Origin: an uncultured Sulfuricurvum sp.
GTDB lineage: Bacteria; Campylobacterota; Campylobacteria; Campylobacterales; Sulfurimonadaceae
Assembly: GCF_937936435.1 (NCBI RefSeq)
Contig: NZ_CALDDG010000025.1
Location: forward strand, 1 to 25,032
DNA: 25,032 nt
Reading direction: 5' to 3'
In this document: positions 7,369 through 13,363 of the stretch, in pieces
How positions within the stretch are numbered: the first letter of the stretch is position 1
Layout: each line of letters opens with the position of its first letter
Translations under genes and position numbers: made by a program
Notes under the pieces: model-generated
Told to the model about the DNA's origin: nothing
Seen by the model: only the letters and a program-made list of their open reading frames with translations
Databases searched by the model: none

Positions 7369-7620
7369 TCAGATTCCGAAGAAGGTACATTGACCGAAGT
7401 AAGAAACATCAACTTCTATTTGTTTACCTTCCATACCGACATATTTGGAGGCTTTTTCAGCGGGGATCGTAAGATCAACTAATTCACTCTTTGAACCGTT
7501 TTTGACCGTTTTTTCGATCAGTACTTGAATGCGCTGTTTAACAACGGGGATAGAAGTTTCTTTATCAACATACGTTGATGGATATTGTCCGATAAGGACA
7601 CCTTTTAATTTAAGGCTCAT
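7369..7620 (-). CDS. Small basic protein, candidate ssDNA-binding protein of the element
   Basis: An 83-residue protein with a clear ribosome site (AGGAG, 7627-7631). It is predicted to be mostly beta strand: KLKGVLIGQYPSTYVDKE, KQRIQVLIEKTVKNGSKSEL, VDLTIPAEKASKYVG, then KQIEVDVSYFGQCTFFGI. Length, strand pattern and position directly upstream of the initiator match the small OB-fold ssDNA-binding proteins of filamentous phages and rolling-circle elements (M13 gene V protein has 87 residues). Sequence similarity is too low to claim by eye, so the role is inferred from context. It is the first gene of the replication/integration unit. Confidence 0.6.
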   Translation of the reverse strand: MSLKLKGVLIGQYPSTYVDKETSIPVVKQRIQVLIEKTVKNGSKSELVDLTIPAEKASKYVGMEGKQIEVDVSYFGQCTFFGI

Positions 7621-7648
7621 AGGTAACTCCTATAAAGAAAGATGGTTA

Positions 7649-7660
7649 CCAAGTACTTGG
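7649..7660. repeat. 12-bp perfect palindrome sharing a 10-mer with the origin-like hairpin
   Basis: CCAAGTACTTGG lies in the leader of the ssb-like gene. The word TACCAAGTAC (7647-7656) recurs exactly at 7212-7221, in the loop end of the large cruciform. A shared word between a regulatory leader and the origin hints at one protein binding both, perhaps Rep; this is inference. Confidence 0.45.
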
Positions 7661-7681
7661 ATTTATGCTATAGCTGAGGAA

Positions 7682-7711
7682 ATTATATTTGTTTGTGACA
7701 GTAGCTGTCAG
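7682..7711 (-). promoter_or_regulatory. Promoter and operator of the ssb-rep-xis-int unit
   Basis: On the minus strand TATAAT (7682-7687) is a perfect -10 box. CTGACA (7706-7711) serves as -35 with an 18-bp spacer. The -35 lies in a palindrome, TGACAG-TAG-CTGTCA (7696-7710), which fits a repressor operator. It also overlaps the stop codon of the last cargo gene, so the replication module appears to have its own regulated promoter, separate from the cargo. The start point would be near 7675, leaving a leader of about 55 bases with a good AGGAG site. Confidence 0.55.
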
Positions 7712-8730
7712 GAGGAATATTTTGGATTGATTCGAAAAAACTCCACTGGATATTTTTGAAGATATTGGATATGAGAGTTGCCAATAAAAGAATCAAAGAA
7801 TGGTGCTATGTCCAGCTCGATGGAAGGTATAAGACCCTTCAATTCTTTAAGTAATTTGCGCTGGATATAAGCTTTTTCATCTTCATTCAAAACTTCTTTT
7901 TTCGATGCTGAAAAAATGGGGTAAAAGCCAATAGAAGATTTGATCGTTATATGCTTATTGAATTCGTACATATTAATATCTTGGTTAAAAAGTTTATATA
8001 TTATATTTTGCGTTATGACTTCTGATTCTTTATGATTCATCTTTAAAAAGTGTCTCATCTCCCAATATAGAAGAATCCCTAAACTTTTAATAACTGCGTT
8101 AATAGTCGTTTTTTGAGTTAAAAAGTAGATTAATGTTTCAAAAATTAGTTCAATATCTTCTTCTTTTTCTTCATCAATGTTTATTTTTTCAAGATCATTG
8201 ATTATGAAGATATGAAGAAAAAATTTAAATAATTCCCTATTCTTAAAATAAAGTGTCATCATCCAATATTTTAAGCGAGATTCGCCTTTTTTTCGAAGTT
8301 GAGTATCTCCGATTAAATTCATTTTGTAATGACGTCTTCGAGCTTTTACTTCTTTCATATCACTTTGAATTTCAGCAAACCCATATGGATAGGTTGATGA
8401 ATCATTTAATAAAGATTGTATTTCAATAGTTGAATCAATTAGATAGAGAATTTTGTAAAGCTCTTTATAGATAAATGCATGTTTGAAAGAAATTATTTCA
8501 TCGTAGTTGATGAGCATAGAGAACTCTTCATGAAGATTATAAATCTTACTGTGATTTAAAGCTTGATGATTTTGTTTATATGTTTCTATTGTGTCGTAAA
8601 TCAACTTATTTTTATCCGATAAATTGACCCAAAGTGTACTTTGATAGTTTGGAAGGTACAGATCAAGAGAATATTCAGATGTAAGAGCAGATAGTATTGT
8701 TTGTAAATTTTCCGACATATTTGGAGTCAT
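7708..8730 (-). CDS. Uncharacterised protein, last gene of the E2-E1-JAB operon
   Basis: A 340-residue protein I do not recognise. It is rich in Ile, Lys, Asn, Tyr and Phe, and largely helical by appearance. It shows no signal peptide, no convincing membrane segment (the hydrophobic stretch LFKFFLHIFIIN near residue 170 is short), no P-loop, no nuclease or HTH motif and no C-terminal Gly-Gly. A basic patch, VKARRRHYKMNL, lies near residue 130. It starts 9 bp after the stop of the E2-E1-JAB gene and is therefore almost certainly co-transcribed with it. An in-frame ATG four codons later (MSENLQT) is an alternative start; neither has a strong ribosome site. As the only unexplained soluble partner it is a candidate conjugation target, adaptor or effector, which is inference from position. 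Confidence 0.75.
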   Translation of the reverse strand: MTPNMSENLQTILSALTSEYSLDLYLPNYQSTLWVNLSDKNKLIYDTIETYKQNHQALNHSKIYNLHEEFSMLINYDEIISFKHAFIYKELYKILYLIDSTIEIQSLLNDSSTYPYGFAEIQSDMKEVKARRRHYKMNLIGDTQLRKKGESRLKYWMMTLYFKNRELFKFFLHIFIINDLEKINIDEEKEEDIELIFETLIYFLTQKTTINAVIKSLGILLYWEMRHFLKMNHKESEVITQNIIYKLFNQDINMYEFNKHITIKSSIGFYPIFSASKKEVLNEDEKAYIQRKLLKELKGLIPSIELDIAPFFDSFIGNSHIQYLQKYPVEFFRINPKYSS

Positions 8731-8739
8731 TTCAAAAAC

Positions 8740-10860
8740 TCAATAAACAGTAAATCCATTTTGAGACCATATCAAACAAACTGTAGGCATATCTTTTCTA
8801 TCTTTATACATTTGTTTTTTACTACTTAAATCTATAGATGATGGACTTGATGAACTGTTTGGGTGGCTATGCCAAGTTCCTAATTGAGTAATCATCATAG
8901 CCGATGAATGTTCAATTTCTTGAATTTTTTGACTTAAACCTTTTATACCTGAAGAAAATTTTGTTTTTCCTCTTTCACTATCTTCGGGTGCTTCTAGTTG
9001 CCCAGTGATAACAATTGTTTGAGTAGGTATAGAAATGTGACCTATTAAAATCCCACCCGTTTCTAAATCATTCCACTTTAATGACTCTTCTTTAATAGAT
9101 TCTAATACATGCTGAAATATTCTTATTTCCCATGTTTCATTTTGGATTCCTTTGATAGTTCTAATTTCTAAAGGTAAAAAAGTTTGTGTCAACCATTTCA
9201 TGCCTAAATTGTTTTCATCCATCTGACCTAAAACTAACTCACCATTATCAGAAAATCCATTATCAATTTTATTTTGTATTAAATTTGACATGCCAGCAGA
9301 TGAAATTGAAATAGTTGCATCCGAACAAACAGTTGTAAATGAACCACATCCTTGTCCAATACTTTGATAGGTGGCATGTGTATCCCTGATTTTTTTTGCT
9401 ATTTCTTGATATTCTGTACACAAATGATACATAAAAGCAATCATATCAATGATTTTAACTTTTCTATCTTTTCTCTCGATTCCAATGAATGCGATTGTCC
9501 CATTATGATATAAAGAAGTATGAATCAACCTTCCATTAAAAGTTTGTTTAGTTAAAAAATTATTTACAGATATACTTGCAGTTGAGTCTATAATAATATC
9601 TTCACTTGATGTGCCTATATTAACAATATCAAAAATGCTTTTATCTTGTATTTGAATGTTTTTTAAGCCCAACTCATACATTGCTTTTTGTAAAATTTCT
9701 ACTTTTGTGAAAATAGATAATGATGAAAATAAAGCATGTCTAGCATTGTTGTTTGGTACAAAATATTTATTATCTACTAGTATGAAATTATCATTTCCAT
9801 TTCTAGCCAAATGCATAGCTATTTTTGAACCTAAAGAGCCGCATCCTATTTGTGTAATCGCCTGCTTTTCCTTAATTGTATTTTTGGCTCCTGAAAATTG
9901 TTGTAATACTTCTGTATTTGCAAAATTTAAACCTGATAAAATTTCAACTTTTGCATCTTGATAAACTTCATCTTTTTTCTTTTTATGTCGTTTTAGCTCA
10001 ATAGTAAAATGTAATATTTCAATATCTGTATTCGTGTCAATGATAGGGTAAGGTCGTTTTATAAAAAAAGCAACAAATAATGTAGTAATCCCTTCATCTT
10101 GCAATTTTTTAAAATTTCCATTGATTGATTCTTTGACATTTGAAATCTGATTTTTTTTTGCAAAAGCTACTAAGTCTGTAAAATTTTTAATAATGTTAGG
10201 TAAATACTCATTTGATACATTTTCCGAAGAAAAACAAAATATGTAACTCCTATTAAAAGTATCTATTACAACTTCTTCTTTTTTAAGAATTCTACTGATG
10301 AAGAAATCAGTTCTCTTTTTATACATCAATTCAAAAGCAAATTTATTATTTGCAAGATGCTCTTGAATTATATATGCTCTGTCATATATGATAATTCCAT
10401 TGTTGTCATCCACGCGTATAGGCTCCCAACCCTGATTGGGATTGATCATAGAATCAGACGCAGAAGTTTCAAGCCAATCAACCAATTGGTCAAGTATGCC
10501 ATCCATCCACAAGGGTTGTTGTATCAGCTCATTTAAAGAGCCTTCAAAAATACATGGATTAAATTTGTCAGTAATAGGGTTTATATGTGCAAAATTTCTA
10601 TTAAACTTATCTCTTAAATATACTTGGGGTGATTTAAAAGGAAATTCATTTGGAAATTCAAGAACAACTCTTTCTATACTTTTAACACCCTTATTAGTTT
10701 GTCCATTTTTTTTAAAACTTGAAGGTAGATTTACTTTGACATCAACATCAAAACAAAGTAAACCTTTATCATTTGTGTAATTATCATAGATTTTATTTAT
10801 AGCTTTATGTTCATTGGCAAATTTCCTTGCTAACGAAATAAGGTAATCTTTATCTTCCAT
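8740..10860 (-). CDS. Triple-domain ubiquitin-system enzyme: E2 - E1 (ThiF) - JAB/JAMM protease
   Basis: One 706-residue polypeptide carries three domains. (1) An E2/UBC-like domain, about 1-135: FPNEFPFKSPQVYLRD, an HPN-like HINP (92-95) and the catalytic Cys103 in NPCIFEG. (2) A bridging region, then an E1/ThiF Rossmann domain, about 325-530: nucleotide loop GCGSLG (339-344), LVDNKYF, an arginine in NNARH, DSTAS, and cysteines 505 and 512 in GQGCGSFTTVCSD as candidate thioester residues. (3) A C-terminal JAB domain, about 585-706: Glu600 in ETGGILIG and the complete JAMM set His664, His666, Ser674, Asp677. E1 would adenylate a modifier's C-terminus, E2 would transfer it, and JAB would trim or remove it. 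CBASS Cap2 (E2-E1) and Cap3 (JAB) are separate proteins, here fused. I chose ATG 10860 (11-bp overlap with the upstream gene) over GTG 10920, which would overlap 71 bp. Confidence 0.92.
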   Translation of the reverse strand: MEDKDYLISLARKFANEHKAINKIYDNYTNDKGLLCFDVDVKVNLPSSFKKNGQTNKGVKSIERVVLEFPNEFPFKSPQVYLRDKFNRNFAHINPITDKFNPCIFEGSLNELIQQPLWMDGILDQLVDWLETSASDSMINPNQGWEPIRVDDNNGIIIYDRAYIIQEHLANNKFAFELMYKKRTDFFISRILKKEEVVIDTFNRSYIFCFSSENVSNEYLPNIIKNFTDLVAFAKKNQISNVKESINGNFKKLQDEGITTLFVAFFIKRPYPIIDTNTDIEILHFTIELKRHKKKKDEVYQDAKVEILSGLNFANTEVLQQFSGAKNTIKEKQAITQIGCGSLGSKIAMHLARNGNDNFILVDNKYFVPNNNARHALFSSLSIFTKVEILQKAMYELGLKNIQIQDKSIFDIVNIGTSSEDIIIDSTASISVNNFLTKQTFNGRLIHTSLYHNGTIAFIGIERKDRKVKIIDMIAFMYHLCTEYQEIAKKIRDTHATYQSIGQGCGSFTTVCSDATISISSAGMSNLIQNKIDNGFSDNGELVLGQMDENNLGMKWLTQTFLPLEIRTIKGIQNETWEIRIFQHVLESIKEESLKWNDLETGGILIGHISIPTQTIVITGQLEAPEDSERGKTKFSSGIKGLSQKIQEIEHSSAMMITQLGTWHSHPNSSSSPSSIDLSSKKQMYKDRKDMPTVCLIWSQNGFTVY

Positions 10861-12001
10861 GCGGATATATGTTCTTAGTTGAAGAAGTTGAAGCGACAGT
10901 AACTTTGCTAATCGATCCACCTGATTTTAGCTGTACACCACCTGATGTAAATTCAATTATAATAGGTTCAACATTTTTACTAGTAGGATGTTCTTCAGTA
11001 CAAATAAAATCATCTTTACTTTCTACAATGTTCAGGTACTCTTGTTTTGCATCATAATGGGGAGGATTATTGTCATCATCTAAAATTTCCTTGCTACTAG
11101 AAATAATGATTGCACCATCTTTAGCTTGTGATAAGGCATCCAAAGCGTCGCCTGATATATCATATTTATCTTCACTATTTTTTCTTCCAAGACTTCCCAT
11201 TGAACAGTGATGGGGAACACATAAAACATCATACTCTAATAAACTATCAATGTATTTTTCTCGCATATATTCCCATGCATCAACTTCTGCATCACCAGTG
11301 AGAAGAATCTTATTTACATATCCATTAACAGTTATTTCGATTTGGAGAATAACACTTGCTCTGTTTTTTGCTTCAAAATTCTCTTTTTCTTCATTTTCTT
11401 GTTGCTCTAATGGTCCCAAAATATTTATTTTAAAATTACTCTTTGTCTGATTGTTGACTTTTGACGTGCTTTGACCAACTTTGTGAATAATATTGTTATA
11501 TCCTTCATCATCTTCGTCATCACCTATGATAATGGCTCTATTACCCTCTTTTTGAATTTGTTCTCCGTTATCTTTGTGGAGGTTGGCTCTTCGTCTCATT
11601 TCTTTATTGTAAGCTTTTGCATCATCTGACAATTTAATTGATTCTGTTTCTCTTTTCCAAAATCTTTCAGAACTCCATGTCTCTTTAATAATAATTTTTT
11701 CTTTGTTCGTATCATTGTATTGATCTATGTCTCCCAAATAAAAATTATCTTGCAAACCTCGTATATGGTCTTCATCTAAATGTGTTAACACAAACGCATC
11801 AACAAAATATCTACTTTGACTATCTTTTTCCAGATTCTCTTTGAGATGTGACATAACATTAAAAAAATCTTCTTCATTTTCATCTGATGCTTTTTTCCGT
11901 ACATGAATATCAACTAATATAGTTGTTTTGTCGTCCAATTTAAGGAGAATCATATTGCCATTATCTACGGGGTAAAATATTATCTTTGCATTTTTACTCA
12001 T
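10850..12001 (-). CDS. ComEC-like metallo-beta-lactamase-fold hydrolase
   Basis: A 383-residue soluble protein of the metallo-beta-lactamase fold. The metal-binding motif is THLDEDH (residues 73-79, HxDxDH). Further fold markers are NRASVILQI (about 213), LLTGDAE (233-239), VPHHCS (262-267) and a late PPHYDAKQEY (about 313). This is the pattern of the ComEC/Rec2 C-terminal domain and its free-standing relatives; no membrane segments are present. An acidic insertion with DDEDDEG lies at about 160-167. The start at ATG 12001 is supported by AAGGTGG (12007-12013) and an 8-bp overlap with the upstream membrane gene; the GTG at 12010 would sit on that ribosome site. As I recall, MBL proteins next to E2-E1-JAB fusions have been noted in comparative genomics. 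Its substrate (nucleic acid, nucleotide or a conjugate) is unknown. Confidence 0.85.
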   Translation of the reverse strand: MSKNAKIIFYPVDNGNMILLKLDDKTTILVDIHVRKKASDENEEDFFNVMSHLKENLEKDSQSRYFVDAFVLTHLDEDHIRGLQDNFYLGDIDQYNDTNKEKIIIKETWSSERFWKRETESIKLSDDAKAYNKEMRRRANLHKDNGEQIQKEGNRAIIIGDDEDDEGYNNIIHKVGQSTSKVNNQTKSNFKINILGPLEQQENEEKENFEAKNRASVILQIEITVNGYVNKILLTGDAEVDAWEYMREKYIDSLLEYDVLCVPHHCSMGSLGRKNSEDKYDISGDALDALSQAKDGAIIISSSKEILDDDNNPPHYDAKQEYLNIVESKDDFICTEEHPTSKNVEPIIIEFTSGGVQLKSGGSISKVTVASTSSTKNIYPHGR

Positions 12002-12506
12002 CTTTTCCACCTTCTTTTTTTTGCTTATTTTTATAAATTTTTACTCGTTGTGTAATGTAATATGTTTGTTTTCGATATGAAAAAAGAAACAATAATAGTA
12101 ATAATACCGTCACTACAAAATTCGTATGTTCACCTAGTATTTGTTGAAATAATTGTTCATAAATATTTACAATAATCAAGACAACAAATAAAGATATAAA
12201 AACTCTATACATATTGTTAGATTCGGACAATAGCTCAATCTTATTATCACTTTCTGATGCCAAAACAAAATCTTTATAATCTGCAAATTTTACAAATTTT
12301 ACTTTTTTTAATATTGGCTCAATAATTAATGAGCTTATTCTACTAATCAATAATCCTATAAAGTATGCAAAAAAAGCTTCAACAACTATATTTTCTTGGA
12401 TGATTAAATAGTTGGTTGTCTTCTCTAATAAAACAGAGAATATTATCCCTGGCAATAAATAATTAAATATATTGTATGAAGTCAACTTATCAAGCAATTT
12501 TTCCAT
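11994..12506 (-). CDS. Four-helix membrane protein, first gene of the E2-E1-JAB operon
   Basis: A 170-residue protein with four likely membrane helices, at about residues 13-28 (FNYLLPGIIFSVLL), 41-62, 100-120 (RVFISLFVVLIIVNIY) and 128-144 (NFVVTVLLLLLFLFSY). The cytoplasmic loop between helices 2 and 3 is about 37 residues and charged. The C-terminal tail is strongly basic and ends in KKEGGKDE. I do not recognise the family. It has a good ribosome site (AGGA at 12513-12516) and overlaps the MBL gene by 8 bp. Small membrane proteins in defence operons often act as the killing or membrane-damaging part, or anchor the system; here that is inference from context. Confidence 0.82.
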   Translation of the reverse strand: MEKLLDKLTSYNIFNYLLPGIIFSVLLEKTTNYLIIQENIVVEAFFAYFIGLLISRISSLIIEPILKKVKFVKFADYKDFVLASESDNKIELLSESNNMYRVFISLFVVLIIVNIYEQLFQQILGEHTNFVVTVLLLLLFLFSYRKQTYYITQRVKIYKNKQKKEGGKDE

Positions 12507-12796
12507 TCAAAATCCTCATTTCTTATTACTATGCATTTCATTGTCAAGTTTTAAACAAGACATATTTATGTATTAAATTAAACAAAATAAAGTGTTCTCA
12601 ATATATTATACTGTTTTTCTTAGGACTCGATTTTAAATAATGAGAAGAATGAAGTTCATGTGAAGCTATAATCAAAAAAAATAAGTGTGCCTAATGTGCA
12701 TAGTATTTCTGTCACACTAGTTGATTTTGTCCATATTTAAGGGCGTTTTGATAATTCGGCTTAGGTTGTATGACTTTTTATATATAAAGCGATTCA

Positions 12797-12826
12797 TGGC
12801 AACCTTCGTGGCAACCGTTGCCATAT
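12797..12826. repeat. Arm-type GTTGCCA repeats, right end
   Basis: TGGCAAC at 12797-12803 and 12809-12815 and its complement GTTGCCA at 12817-12823. CGTGGCAA (12807-12814) and TTGCCATAT (12818-12826) are reverse complements of words in the left block (4396-4403 and 4407-4415). This fits integrase arm sites at both ends. Confidence 0.55.
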
Positions 12827-12901
12827 TGGTACGTTTTCGGTTTGTCAGTGACCGACTATTTGCCTATTTTAGGTTAAATGAAAGCCCTATTTTGGGCACT
12901 T

Positions 12902-12930
12902 TTATAAATTTTCTTTGCTTATGCTACAAT
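12902..12930 (+). promoter_or_regulatory. ybeY promoter reconstituted at the element junction
   Basis: TTATAA (12902-12907) and TACAAT (12925-12930) are spaced 17 bp, with a T-rich spacer. The -10 box lies in the 13-bp repeat, but the -35 region is element DNA. The expected start point falls on or next to the ATG at 12937, and there is no ribosome site between, so ybeY is probably read from a leaderless or nearly leaderless message. Confidence 0.55.
12918..12930 (+). repeat. attR: 13-bp direct repeat at right end of mobile element
   Basis: CTTATGCTACAAT, identical to 4322-4334. Joining the left flank through one copy to the right flank gives an empty-site prediction in which queC and ybeY start codons are about 54 bp apart, a normal distance for this compact chromosome. 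Confidence 0.7.
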
Positions 12931-12936
12931 GCCGTT

Positions 12937-13359
12937 ATGATAGATTTTGACAACCGAACCGAAACAGAATTCTCCATATCGCGGCTTGAAACCATTGCAA
13001 CCGCCATAAGCGATGCTGAAATAGAGCTTATTCTGACCACGAATGACCAAATCGCCGAAATCAATCGTGATTTCCGAGGCATCGATAAAGCGACTGATGT
13101 TCTAAGCTTTCCGAGCGATCCTTTCCCCGGTGCACCGCTGGGCAGTATCGTCATCAGCATCGATAAGGTCGAATCCGTTGCTCACGAACTCGGTCACAGT
13201 GCGGATGATGAAATGGCCCTTCTTTTTATCCACGGACTTTTGCATCTGCTCGGGTATGACCACGAAATAGATAACGGAGAAATGAGAAACAAAGAATCCG
13301 AACTGATCGAGCGATTTTCTCTTCCTAAAAGCCTGATTGTCAGAACCTTAGAAGAATAG
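12937..13359 (+). CDS. ybeY: Endoribonuclease YbeY (rRNA maturation factor)
   Basis: A 140-residue protein with the defining zinc motif HGLLHLLGYDH, where His99, His103 and His109 bind the metal. Upstream is the family's DKATDVLSFP segment and the MIDFDNRTE start. YbeY is a single-strand endoribonuclease for 16S rRNA 3'-end maturation and ribosome quality control. I chose ATG 12937: it gives the normal N-terminus, while the open frame back to 12721 translates element DNA. There is no ribosome site before this ATG and the -10 box ends 6 bases upstream, so the message is probably leaderless. The gene converges on mrdA with only 4 bp between the stops. Confidence 0.94.
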   Translation: MIDFDNRTETEFSISRLETIATAISDAEIELILTTNDQIAEINRDFRGIDKATDVLSFPSDPFPGAPLGSIVISIDKVESVAHELGHSADDEMALLFIHGLLHLLGYDHEIDNGEMRNKESELIERFSLPKSLIVRTLEE

Positions 13360-13363
13360 ACGC

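Larger units (their letters stand above)
4322..12930. mobile_element. Integrated rolling-circle element carrying an E2-E1-JAB operon
   Basis: The element is about 8.6 kb, inserted in the short gap between queC and ybeY and bounded by the 13-bp repeats. It contains tyrosine integrase, an excisionase-like protein, a Rep_trans-family initiator, an ssDNA-binding-like protein and a hairpin-rich origin-like gap, then a four-gene cargo operon. Every gene reads leftward. The cargo is far more AT-rich than both the chromosome and the replication module, which suggests it was acquired separately. No coat, adsorption, Zot, relaxase or coupling-protein gene is present, so transfer would need a helper. 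A filamentous-phage satellite or an integrative rolling-circle plasmid are the two readings; the sequence does not decide between them. Confidence 0.8.
12507..12936. promoter_or_regulatory. Gene-free right end of the element: cargo promoter candidate, att repeats, ybeY promoter
   Basis: About 430 bp with no credible gene. On the minus strand TATAAT at 12605-12610 is the best -10 box for the cargo operon, giving a leader near 90 bases; no good -35 is seen. An imperfect inverted repeat (TGTC..GTTT, AAAC..GACA, 12543-12562) lies in that leader. Further right are the GTTGCCA block (12797-12823), a CCTA/TAGG hairpin (12863-12873), a GCCC/GGGC hairpin (12884-12897) and the attR/ybeY promoter. The open frame running through it into ybeY is fortuitous. 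Confidence 0.45.

Noticed and set aside
7170..7412. 80-codon minus-strand open frame in the origin-like gap
   Set aside because: It runs through the hairpins and overlaps the ssb-like gene; the translation has no family pattern and there is no ribosome site.
10861..10920. GTG start that would lengthen the E2-E1-JAB protein by 20 residues
   Set aside because: It would overlap the MBL gene by 71 bp and adds no recognisable E2 sequence; ATG 10860 gives an 11-bp overlap. Ribosome sites are weak for both, so some doubt remains.
7708..12506. CBASS type II system
   Set aside because: E2-E1 and JAB are present, but there is no CD-NTase/cGAS-like cyclase (no GS...D-x-D nucleotidyltransferase motif) and no recognised CBASS effector.
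12721..12936. Open frame extending ybeY upstream by 72 codons
   Set aside because: The extra residues are translated from element DNA and the promoter; they have no family match, and ATG 12937 gives the normal YbeY N-terminus.
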